Positions 44,456-55,075 of a stretch of DNA of 64,000 bases are shown piece by piece. The first letter of the stretch is position 1, and every line of letters begins with the position of its first letter. A program made the translations under genes and the position numbers. The notes beneath the pieces were generated by a model that was not told the DNA's origin, made no database searches, and worked only from the letters and a program-made list of their open reading frames with translations. This DNA comes from Irpex lacteus (taxonomy: Eukaryota; Basidiomycota; Agaricomycetes; Polyporales; Irpicaceae), in the NCBI GenBank assembly GCA_001986395.2, contig MQVO02000038.1, forward strand, positions 124,001-188,000, given 5' to 3'.

Positions 44456-46337
44456 ATGTCGTCGACCATCGCAATCACAACCTCGCATACTCATCAACGT
44501 CAGGCAGCGAAGTCACTTTCAGAACAGTAAGCAATCGAATCTGACATAGTGATGTGCGTGTTTCATTGCTGTATGGTACAGGTTGGTCGAGCTTGGATGC
44601 AATCATGCGTACATTGGAGGATTCGCCTGGGCTCTTCTTGGCAGCTCGCGGCCGACAGAGATGAGTACCATAACAATCCTCATACCAGCATATATGTCTA
44701 ACTAACCTGTGGGACTATACGATATCGACATCCTGATACAGCTAGGTGAAGACCAAGATATAATGGCCATCCGCAGACGTCTCGAAGAGGCCAATGCACA
44801 TTTCGCGACTGCCGGCTTCAAACTATTCTTTGTTCAGGTTTGTATCCGCATTTTTGCGATACCACTCATAGCCATCTCATGGCTCGGGGGCCGATCTGTA
44901 GAGCCCCGATCCCCGCTTTCGCAACGCAGAACTCGTGCGCAGGAACAGAGATAACGTCCTCATTGAGACTCTCAAGGCGGGTACACTAGGCCTGCCTAAA
45001 GTCGCTGGTCCAGTGTATGAAGTGAGCGAGGAAGGTAATCTCAGCCCTCTTTCTCCACCGTGCACACCTAACGGAGCGCTCATGTCCCTGTTTTAAGGCA
45101 TACGAATCCTCCACCCAACGATACTCATCCTCACCAAATTCAACCGCTGGTACCACACGCACCAGTCTACACGCCCTAAAACGCGCTCGAAAGTACGCAC
45201 CGACACCCGGGACATCACGTTCATGCTCGATTACCTTGCCGATAAGTCGTGGAAGATCGAGTTCGAGAATTATACCGGCAATCCAAAGGAGAAGCTTCTA
45301 CGTATGGTAGCAATATTCCACGGCAAGCTCGTCGAGGACGAGGAGGACGAGGTCGTGCAGACTTTGCAAGAGGTGATGTACCCGGGTGACTGGGATGCGA
45401 TGAGGGCTCTTCCCTCCGTTATGGAGGCAGAATCTACGATGCCTCCCGCAGACAAGTAAGTAGCAGATACATTTATCTTGCGAGTTCATTATTTACCGTG
45501 CTCGCCTTCGTCTCCAGCGATGATAGCCAGCAGCAGCAGCAGCACCAGGCGCGCGAGCTCGTAGAACTCTTGGCCCCCCTGGACTTGAGTCAAAGAACCG
45601 GAGACGCGGGATTAGACCAGACTCAAAGCTCGAACGTAACTGACGTTCAAGGTCAAACCAGCGGTTTCACCCAGCACGATGGTTTGCGTCAAGCCGCTGG
45701 ATTGAACTCGAACGGAGGTTTGGGGCAGAATAGTGGGTCAAGTCAGGAGCGTGCTTTGGATCGCCAAGCGGTCTCCTTTGGTACCCTTGACCAAAACGCG
45801 GTCGCCCGTCTCGAAAACGGCACTTTCACCCAGCACGATGATTTGCGTCAAGCCGCTGGATTGAACTCGAACGGAGGTTTGGCGCAGAATAGTTGGTTAA
45901 GTCAGGACAAGAAAGCGGTCTCCCTTAGTACCTCTGACCAGGGCGCGGTCGTCCCCCTCGATACTTCGAACCAGACCGAGGATATCCCCCACAATACTTC
46001 CGCCACTGCACCCTCACTGGTAGTCGGTGGCGGTATCACCATGTACTCGGAGGGCAGTGTCCAGCAGCAGTGTCCCATCGAAGATGGTCTCCTTGACCAG
46101 AGCGAGATTGGCCCCCTCGATACTCCGAACCAGAGCGGGGCCGCCCCTCTCGACACCCCCGCCACCACCTCCTCACTGAGAGTCGAACACTCAGAGGACG
46201 ACGTCCAGCAGCAGCAGGAGCAGTCCCTGGCTCACACAGAAGAGGGAGAGAGGGACTCTTCTTTCCCTTCCAGGTCGCACAGCGAAACTGTGGGCGACCC
46301 AGAGGAAGAGATCCAGGGATGGATTGTACTCTCATGA
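44456..46337 (+). CDS. Nucleotidyltransferase-like protein with Gln-rich repeat tail, copy 2
   Basis: Six exons (44,456-44,526; 44,582-44,660; 44,721-44,837; 44,902-45,034; 45,098-45,455; 45,518-46,337) give 525 residues. YIGGFAWALLGSSRPTE plus DIDILIQLGED resembles the GG...S-x-R-x-T-x-D-x-D signature of the pol-beta-type nucleotidyltransferase superfamily (Gly36-Gly37, Ser45, Asp51, Asp53). Later blocks are LIETLKAGTLGLP, RILHPTILILTKFNRW and a conserved end VMYPGDWDAMRALP. Intron 2 appears to be AT-AC (ATGAGT...TATAC). The last exon adds 273 residues of Gln/Ser/Asp-rich sequence with a 54-residue tandem repeat (FTQHD-LRQAAGLNSNGGL). If the last intron is retained, a TAA directly after the donor ends the protein at the same point as copy 1. 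Confidence 0.65.
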
Positions 46338-47069
46338 TCACATGATGCGAACTTACGAGGCCTCGTATCCTCGTCTTCCCCTATCTCCTTTCTATACGCT
46401 CGTTCTGAATCTCGATTGAATTTTTGGACTATGGAAAACTAACACTAACGCCCTCGAGTGCACTGCTCCTCTTCGATTGCAATTCATAGCTACAAAGATT
46501 GACGGCTGATTCCCTAGAACTAACAGTACTAGTACATGCATCTTTTGTGACTGTATCCCGGTGGTGAGGCCTTGAGGCCTTGAGCAGTCATCCTGGGTCT
46601 TCGGTCTCGACGACTTGATCATCGTATGTATAAGTATACCATAAATCACTATTTTACGCTTCGACGTCGAGATGCGCTATTATAGTGTTCGTTTCGAGCG
46701 GATGGCCATTACGACTGGCTGAGGTGCTGTGTTTCTTACAATAATTGGTGTCGGTATCGGGTCAGTGTGGGTTGAACAGCAAGGGTTTCGTCTTTGTTCA
46801 CGGACGATCAGGTTGACTCTTGGTTGGCTTTTGGTTGGGTTGGAGCGAAGTAGGAGTGGGAGTAGGTGAAGTGTAGATAAATTGGGTACCTTGCAAGCTG
46901 CGCTTATACAAGTTCACATTGCTCAAGGCGTAGAGGCTGCGAACGTCAGTGGTGTTAGCTCATGTTTGGTGTGCTCACCAGTCGTGCATTTGGTGCAGGC
47001 AAGGAGATCTGGAGTGTAGGAAAACAAAGCGTGTGTTTGTATTAACCAAGAATCATTGGTGAGTATATC
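46338..47069. other. Intergenic between convergent genes
   Basis: No supported gene. The 3' flanks of nucleotidyltransferase copy 2 and the leucine aminopeptidase meet here. Confidence 0.5.
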
Positions 47070-49257
47070 CTATGATCGCGCATACCCCTGCGCAAGCGCA
47101 ATCAAAGCCCTACTCAAAAAGTCAGCGACATCCATGAGATAAAACACACAACTCACCTAGTTGGACGGCCCGTCATACCCGCCTCCTGATACGCCCCCTT
47201 CCTAGTAGCCTCCATAGTGCCCGCCATATCCACATGCGCCCACCTAACCCTCCCCTCCTGCTCCCCCTCCTTCGGCTCCTCACCCTCAAGGCCAGGGACA
47301 AACGCCTTCAAAAACAACGCCGCCGTACAAGCACCTGCCGACCTACCCCCAACATTACACAAATCCGCATTCGAGCCCCCAATCTGCCACTTATACCCCT
47401 CGCTCAACGGCATCCGCCACACCCAATCGCCCTCCCTCCTTCCGGCATTGTCCAGTTCCTCCCATAGCGTATTAGAGTTCGTGAAGACGCCCGAGTAGAC
47501 GGACCCGAGGGCAATGTCCATTGCGCCTGTGAGAGTGGCGACGTCGATGATTGTGTGTGGGTGGAAGCGGGACGTGGCGTAGTAGAGCGCGTCGGCGAGG
47601 ACGAGCCGGCCTTCTGCGTCTGTGTTGTCGACTTCGATGGACAGCCCGTTCATGGCGTGGATGATGTCACCAGGCTTGGTCGCTGCGGGCCCTGGCATGT
47701 TCTCTGTCAGCGGCGTCACCACGCTCACGTTGATTCTGAATATAGAGTTCAGTTTAATTAAAGATGATTGAATTGAGTGGGAGATGGATGTGATGCGTAC
47801 GGGAGATTGAGTTTGGCGATGGCGAGTAAGGCGGAGACGACCGTCGCTGCGCCGCCCATGTCGCCTCGCATAAGCTTCATACCTGCACCGGGCTTCAAGC
47901 TGATCCCGCCAGAGTCGAACGTCACGCCCTTGCCCACAAACACAAGCGGCGCCGCGTCCTTGTCCTCTGCACCGCGGTAGTGTCTATTCAATTCAAAATC
48001 AGCATCCACACATACAAGTCAAGGGAGAGAGAACGCACATCTCGACAAACTTGGGAGGCTGCGCGCTGCCCCTCGTCACAGACAGAAAACTCCTCATCCC
48101 CTGCTCCTCCGCCCACTCTAGCCACCCAACAAACCTCCATTAATATTTCTCCTTGCTAAATAATAGCAAAACCACTCACCAGCATCCCTAACAACAACCT
48201 CCACACCCTCCAAACCCCCAAACTCCCTCTGCACCCTCTCAGCAAACAACGTAGGCGTAAGCATGTTGCCCGGCAATTCCATCAACGTCCGCGCGAGGTT
48301 CTGCGCCTCAGCGTACACCTCTCCTTCCTTCCATCCCTCCTTCTCCTCCTTCTCCTGTCCCTCTGCCTCTCCCTCCTTTCCCTCTCCCTCCTTGCCATCA
48401 GCCCCAGATACCTCAAACGCAAACGTAAACCCCTTCTTCCCCTTCTTCGCGTCGGTAGTCTTCAAGCTAAACTTATACCCCGCCAAATGTGCGCCTACAG
48501 CCGCCTCCTTCGCATACCACCCATCCCCATCCCCTCCCCCTTCCTCGCCTGAGCCAGCGCGGAGGTGGGACAAGTCAACACTGACGCGTCTCCCTTGGAC
48601 GTTCTCCCCGAGGGCTTTGAGAGCTTGGACGGCGCTCCCGACGGCTGTGCGTACTAGCTCTCTCTTTGCGTTTTCGTGCTCTTCTCTTTTCGCATTCTCC
48701 TTCCTATTCCCATTCCCCTTCTCCTCCTCCTTACTCGTGTTCCCCTTCTCCTCTTCCTTCCCCTCCTTCTCCTCCTTCTCTACCTGCTTCTTCTTACTTG
48801 CAGTCAGGGATGGAGGTTTACACCAACCAGGCCCCAACGACGATATCGCAGTCACGCTCCCCCCACCATAAACGACCCTCACACTCCCAACCTTCGCAGC
48901 CTTCTCGCCCTTTTGAGTCTTTTGTGTGAGGCCTAGGGGGAGTGTGGCGAGGAGGGTTCGTGTGTCTTGTTGTGAGTTCTGGTTTGACTGTGTGGGAGAA
49001 GAGGAGGAGGGAGAAGGGGAGGTTGGAGAGGGAGAGGCTGAAGGGGATGTAGGGTCGAGCGGTAGGATGTATAGTTTCACGTCGTCTTCGTCCTCTTTCT
49101 TTACCTCATCCACGACGTCCTTGCCTGTCTCCGAGGCTGAACTGGTCGACGAGGTCGACGCGAATGACCGTATTCGACGTGTCGAAGTACATCTCCGGAT
49201 CCCAGTGCTCTGGATCGTCACTGCTCGACGGAGGCTGAGCCCGGAAAGGGGAGGCAT
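47070..49257 (-). CDS. Leucine aminopeptidase (peptidase family M17)
   Basis: Five exons (49,257-48,180; 48,117-48,039; 47,983-47,801; 47,735-47,157; 47,109-47,070) encode 652 residues. The C-terminal catalytic domain has the M17 signatures [23 protein letters not shown] and [14 protein letters not shown], with all metal ligands. The N-terminus is Arg/Ser-rich without acidic residues for about 40 positions and looks like a mitochondrial presequence. An N-terminal macro-like domain ([15 protein letters not shown]) is interrupted by a Lys/Glu-rich low-complexity insertion of about 50 residues. The enzyme removes N-terminal residues from peptides, usually as a hexamer. The last exon is tiny ([12 protein letters not shown]) but restores the expected C-terminus. 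Confidence 0.9.
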
Positions 49258-49822
49258 GTCGAGTTACGGAGAGCTCGCAGGTTACTGTAAAGCGAGTGTC
49301 TGGGTCGGCGTCGAGCAACTGGAGGTCGAAGTATTTAGTGACGAGTAGACTAGACGAGACGAAACCAGAGGAGCTCGCAGTCTACTTTAGAGCGAGCCTT
49401 TTTCTCTGCGTCGCCGTCCACGTCGTCCGGTGAGTACTTCAGTACTTGACTCGGAGACTCAGAGATGCTGGTGACGAGCAAGTAGAAGAAGTGCTTAGCG
49501 CTAAGAAATGAAAGTGAGGGCATCAACTAATGTCCGCGGACGTCCGAGTCGACGTTCGAGTCGACGTCCGAGACGTTCAGTTCGACGAAAATCGAACCGT
49601 GGAGGTCGAGCAAGTACGTATACCTTGTATAGTGAGTACGACAATACTTACCATGCAGCAGTACTAGTGCTAGTGTTAGTGATACATCGACTTGTACGAG
49701 CAAATTAGAAATAGACGTGAAATAAGATGAATCCAGATATACTACAACTCTCGCTCTGCCCGTGCCATTATCACTAAACCAAACCTCCTACACCGCTCTT
49801 CCATTAAATTCCCCTTGGCTCA
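49258..49822. other. Intergenic region with short tandem repeats
   Basis: Non-coding as far as I can see. It contains a three-copy 12-bp tandem repeat (CGTCCGAGTCGA variants, 49,541-49,576) and a direct repeat around GGAGCTCGCAG..TACT at about 49,270 and 49,370. Confidence 0.55.
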
Positions 49823-52800
49823 TTAACGCATTAAAGCCCACTCTCCCCTCCTTCTCTTAACCCACCCACTACACACCCGGCCCAAGCCCCAAACTCTCCC
49901 CAACCCTCCCCCCTCCCCCACCCAATCAACCTCCTGCCTTAACATCCCAGTGAGCACCACCTCCTGGCTGTAGATCGGCACACCGGCTTCGGCGAGCGGA
50001 CGCCAGATGGCTATGTCTGCTGGGGAGGAGATTATTACTCGTTTGGGGGAGGGGTGAGTGGAAGAGGAGGAGGTGTGAGAGGTGGTGGAGGGTTTGAGGA
50101 TGCGCAGGGTTGGTGTTTGGGTTGAGAACTACGAACGGGTCGTCAGCTCTCAGTTCAAAGTTCGAGGTTCAAATAGAGAGGAAGGGGAAGAGAGGAAAGA
50201 AGAAGAGAGCAAGGAGAAGACACGCACCACCCCACCCCCACTAACAATAACATTCCTCATCAACTTCGGGTCGACGGGTACTTTGGGCGTGACGTAGAAC
50301 GTCACCCCCTCGAAGAGTTTTCCATTGCGACGGCGGCGGAGGGCGTCGGTGAGTTTGAATGCGAATTTTGCTTCGGAGGTGGGGTCTTTTAGGGTGTAGG
50401 GGTCTGCCGCTGTCCATCCAACGACGTCAGTCGCTTCTAAATTTGTGGTAATAGGAGAGAAAGAAGAAAAGAGAGACACGCACGCAAAATCCTCCCCCTC
50501 TCAACACACATCTCCACCCACCCCACCCCAACCACATACTCCGCCACCGCCATCGCACACAAAAACTTCTCAGTCCTGACGATACTGCGCGCCACGAGGT
50601 GCGTGCACTCGGCGGGTTTGGTGGTGAATCGGCCGCCCAGCTTGGTGAAGGCTTTGGTGAGGTCGTCGGAGAGGGTTACTTGGGTTGTCATTACTACTGG
50701 GTTTGAGGTTGGGTCGGTTGGGGAGCTAGAAAGGTGTGAGTATGTGGAAGGATGGTGGATGGGGAGTTGCGAGACGTACGTGGCTTTAGCAGGCGACCCC
50801 TCCGACTTCCTCCCCTTCTTAACGACACCCCCGCCCTCCCCCTTCAACCTCTTCTTCTCCCTTTCCTCCTTCTCCCCATCCCCCTCCTCCTCCTCCCCAC
50901 CCCTCTTCTTCCCACCCTTCTCCCGATCAACAGACCCCCGTTGAGGCGTAACTGTAACGTCGACAGCAGCCTTGACACTCCCGCTCTTCAGCTCCCTCTG
51001 AAAGTTCACAAGATCAGGCATGACCTCGTCGTGCAGCCTCCGAGTCGCCTTTGTGGCTGCGCTCCTTTTGCTAGACGTTCGTGCTGTCAGTGGTGTCTCC
51101 TCGTGCTCGTGAGACGGTCCAGCTTGACCTTGTGGTTCGGGTGTTTCTTGAGCGGTAGGTATGGACTTGCGAGGTGCCACCTTCTTCGTCTTCGTCTCTT
51201 TCTCCTTTTCTTGTGCCTTAGACTTGCCCTTAGCCGTCACAGGAGGCGGAGGCGGCATAACTTCAACTTTCGCCTTCTCCTTCTCCTTCTCCTTCGACTT
51301 TGGCTTGTCCTCTGGCTCAGATGCAGATACAGCAGGCTTCACAACAGCAGGCTCCTCACTGGCAAGCGGCTTCTTCCTCGGTCGACCGCGCTTTTTGGGT
51401 GCGCTCGCAGGCTCCTTCTCCTTCTCCTCCTTGCTCGTCTTCTGATTCTTCTCCTTACTCGTCTTCTCCTTCTCATGCTTGTCCTCCTCATCTTCACCAA
51501 CATCCATCTCCTCTCCAGCACCACTAACCCTCGCCCCAACCATCGACCGAGACCGCGACGCACTCCTAACCTGCTTCAACGTAGGCAACACAACCGACAC
51601 CTCCCTTCCCTCCCTTCGCTGTTTCCCCTTCTTCTCCTGTTTCGTCGTCAGTAGCGGTAGGAGGAGCCTTAACCTTCCGCGGTCTCCCTCTGCCACGTTT
51701 CCGTCCCCGCTCAGCTTCACTGGCCTCAGCTTCGGTGTCGGTGGGTACAGTCGGCACTTTACGTCTCGCGTACGTCTTTGCTGGGGTCTTCGCGGGTGTC
51801 TTTGCGGGTGTTTTCCTTGCCGTCACATTCTCCTCGTCGTCCTCCTCCTCATCACTAGACTGAATCGCCATCCCCTTCCCCTTCCTCCCCGTCCCAGGAG
51901 TAGCCCCGCGCGACCGACTCTGACTCCTAGACCTCGCGCGGTACGTCTTAATCACGCTTCCCTTCTTCGACGCCGACGCAGGTGTCTTCGCAGACGCAGA
52001 CAGCAGCTGCCCTTCTCCGTCTCCGTCTGACTTGTCGTTATCGTTCTGCTTGGCTTCGTTCGATTTGCTTGAGGAGGGTGGACGGCCGGGCTGATAAATA
52101 TCAACAGCCGTAATTAGCAAGCAATTCATTCGTTGGAGAGGTGAGATGAGGAGAGTTCTGGACGTACCTTCCGTGCGGGCGTCGAGCTCCTCCTCGCGGG
52201 TGTAGATGCCCTCCTAACAGGCGTCCCACTCCTCCTAGCAGGCGTCCCACCCCTTCCCCCACTAGCACCCCTACTCCCACCCCTACTACCCCCACCCACA
52301 CTACTCCCACCCGTACTATTCTTCCTCGGCCTCCCCCGCCCCCTCTTCACAGGCGTCACCGGCCCCTCCCCTTTCCCCTCCTCCCCCTTGTCTCCTTCCT
52401 CTACCGAGACGTCCATGTGATCCTCGGAACGGGATTGGGATTGGGATTGAGAGTGAGATTGGGAGAAGGACTGAGACAACCCCAACCGCCCATCCCCATC
52501 CAACTGAACGTCGATATCCTGGTACCCTCCCAAACTCACCTCCCCTACACCCATCCCTCCTTCCCTCTCCCTTTCCAGATCCCGCGACTGAGAGTACCCA
52601 GCGCGGAAGGAAGACGAAGCGACGTGCTCGACTTCCTCGACGCTCCTACTCGCGTTCTTCAGAATCCCCCTCCTCGGCTTCTCGATCTCTTCGTATTGTT
52701 GTTGCTCGAGGAGGTCGTTGTCCTCACGTTCCATCCGCTCCAACTCCCACTCCTCATACACCTTATGTCCCTCTTTTCCAGTGCCACCAACCACACCCAA

Positions 52801-54527
52801 TCCACGTTCTTCGGCAACAACACCCCCAAAATCCACCGCCGGCGGGAACACCACATACCGCTCCGAACTTGCGGGATCGAGGTCCCTCCAGTGGAGGAAA
52901 CAGTCTTCGAGCCAGAGGTGGTTGACGAGGGGGATGTGCCATGAGGTGGCTTTTGTTGTTTTTGTTCCTGATTGGCTGTATCAACCACAGTCAGCTTTTT
53001 CTCTTTCTCGAAGGAGGGGTGTAGGTGGGAAGAGGGAGATGGTGGGGAGGTTGGGAGAAGAGGTAAGGAGAAAGGGGAAGGGGAGGGAGAAAGAGGAAGG
53101 GAAACGCACAAAGCAGCAACAACAACCGTATTCTTCCCGCTCATGCTCGCCGTAAACTCGGCCCCCATGGTCGTGATGAGCTTCTTGATGTACTCGCGGT
53201 CTTTGCCTGTGTAGTTCGTTACTGTTATTATCTGCATTATCACCGCGTGAGTGTTAGCGTCATCATCATAGAGCGTTAGTACAGAATTGGTAATAAAGGG
53301 AGAGTGATAGCAGAGGAGTGGTGGAGAGAGGGAGAGAGGGCAGGGAGAGAACGTACATGACGGCCAAACCCTTCTATAGGTCGTTTCGGTATGGGATAAT
53401 GCAACAGCTGGTCCACGGGCCTCGTCAACGTCCCCGTAGCACGTACGTACCATAACCACGGGAGTGTGCCTATCGTTTTGTTTAGTCTGTATGCCTACAC
53501 GCACCACCAGCATTAGCACAACCGACGTCGATAGATAGAATAGAGAATAGAGGATAGAGGATACAGATAAGACAAGACGTACCTTGACGAACCCCCGCCC
53601 ACTCCTATACCGCGTAACATACACATCCGCCTCCCCAATCACTTCCAACTCTTCCTCCACCGAGTCGGAGGCGAATTCGAGCACTTGCCCGCCTTCGCGC
53701 TCGATGTCGGCTTTGTGGGCTTTGCGTTGGCTGGGGTTGAGCTGCAGGGAGGAGCCGAGGACTATCTTTTTGTCTTTCCATAGTGCGTTCGTAGACGTGG
53801 ATGTAGAGATGGGGGAGACGGGTGGTAAGTCGCCTGATGCTGGGTCCCCTAGGGCGGTGTCGTACAACGCTTTCTTCTCCTCCGAGAGAGGTTTTGTCTT
53901 ACGTACGGACTTCCCATCGTTAAGGCCGTCGACGCCAAAAGCCTTAAACAACCCCGGCTCAGGCCACTCATACATCCCCGTATCCAACCCCCTCACACCC
54001 AACCTCACAACATCATCAAACCAATGCGGCAGTACGACCTTCATCCCCGTGCCCTCCCTAAAATGCATCGCAGTCTCATACTTCGCGCCCCCACTACTGA
54101 GCGCAAAGACATGCGTGACGTCTTTGGTGAGTGCGGTGCGCCATTGGCCGCCGAGGGAGGTGATACCGGCGGAGAGGACGTCGTTGTCGGAGGAGGAGAG
54201 GGCGCAGGAGGTGGCTACTATCCCGGAGAAGAGCATGCTGGGGTCAGGGGAGTAGAAGGCTGGGTCTTGGGGGGTTGCGAGGATGAGGGTGCGTTCGACC
54301 CAGAGGGGGGTGACGAGGTGGATGTGTTGGGAGGAGGGTGGGAGGGGTTCCAATGAGTCTGAGGTTGGAGGCGTATTAGATATATAATGGGTGAGACGGG
54401 AGTCGGTGAGGGATACGGGGACTGCGCCGTTTATGTCGAGGACGCGCGAGAGCTGGGAACGGCGTTGTGGGGATAAAGACTGGGAGAGGTAGTAGAACAC
54501 GTCGGGGAAGAGGTGCTCGTTTGTCAT
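49823..54527 (-). CDS. Multi-BRCT protein resembling Brc1/Rtt107
   Basis: A long multi-exon gene of more than 1,100 codons; I have not fixed every junction. N-terminal tandem BRCTs run from MTNEHLFPDVFYYLS to VLPHWFDDVVRLG, including LSAGITSLGGQW and DVTHVFALSSGGAKYETAMHF. A third (KIVLGSSLQL...) and a fourth (IITVTNYTGKDREYIKKLI...GAEFTASM, then WLEDCFLHW) follow. A basic, low-complexity linker carries three AT-hook-like motifs (RGRGRPRKN, RGRGRPRKV, KRGRPRKKP), STPARR and KTPA repeats and several SQ sites. Two C-terminal BRCTs follow (VTLSDDLTKAFTKLGGRF, CTHLVARSIVRTEKFL; then LFEGVTFYVTP and a last part near 50,000). This six-BRCT layout is that of Brc1/Rtt107, which reads phosphorylated H2A at damaged forks and works with SMC5/6. 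Confidence 0.75.
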
Positions 54528-54870
54528 CGTCGCATTGAATTTGAAGGATGTAAGCAAATCTGTAATGGTAGAGGTTAGAGTTTGTTGAAGGACGAGGACG
54601 AGGAAGTGGCGGTGGCCGTGAAAGAGGCCGCGAATGGCGTCTCCCAAATGAGGGGAGGCGCGCACGTGATCGTGTTTACCGTGTTCTCTTCACGCGTTCC
54701 TTGGTCATCGTCCCTGTCCTACGTATCGTAGCCAAGTATCGGAGTACAGTAAGTAACTTGGTTAAGTCGGCTAACACTGCTATTTTATAGACTGGTAATG
54801 GCGATGGACCTGTCGTGCGCAAGTCATACGTCAACTTGAAGCTTCATTGTTGTCAACTCGAACTTGAAGT
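54528..54870. other. Spacer upstream of the BRCT gene
   Basis: The BRCT-gene promoter is expected here. The open frame of that gene extends upstream to 54,665 but the ATG at 54,527 fits the conserved N-terminus best. The segment ends at the TA target duplication of the DNA transposon. Confidence 0.5.
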
Positions 54871-54898
54871 TACTGTATAAATCATACCACAGCGGATG
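54871..54898 (+). repeat. Left terminal inverted repeat of the Ulp1-DDE element
   Basis: 28 bp including the TA target site. It is followed by GTCACGCGTAACGCG, a variant of the subterminal motif at the right end. Confidence 0.85.
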
Positions 54899-55075
54899 GT
54901 CACGCGTAACGCGTATTCTATCCTGTCCGCTATTGTCCTAATGTCACACGTCACAAGGATTGTGTCCGGTTGTGACATTCAAAACATGATCGCAGTGTTT
55001 TGAGGCTCTTTGCGCACTTGAATGAACTCTATATAGCAGTTGTAATCTAGTACATTCCATATATAATCACATCCA

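Noticed and set aside
50752..51654. 300-codon Leu/Arg-rich open frame on the plus strand
   Set aside because: It is the complement of the Lys/Glu-rich linker of the BRCT gene; low complexity, no domain.
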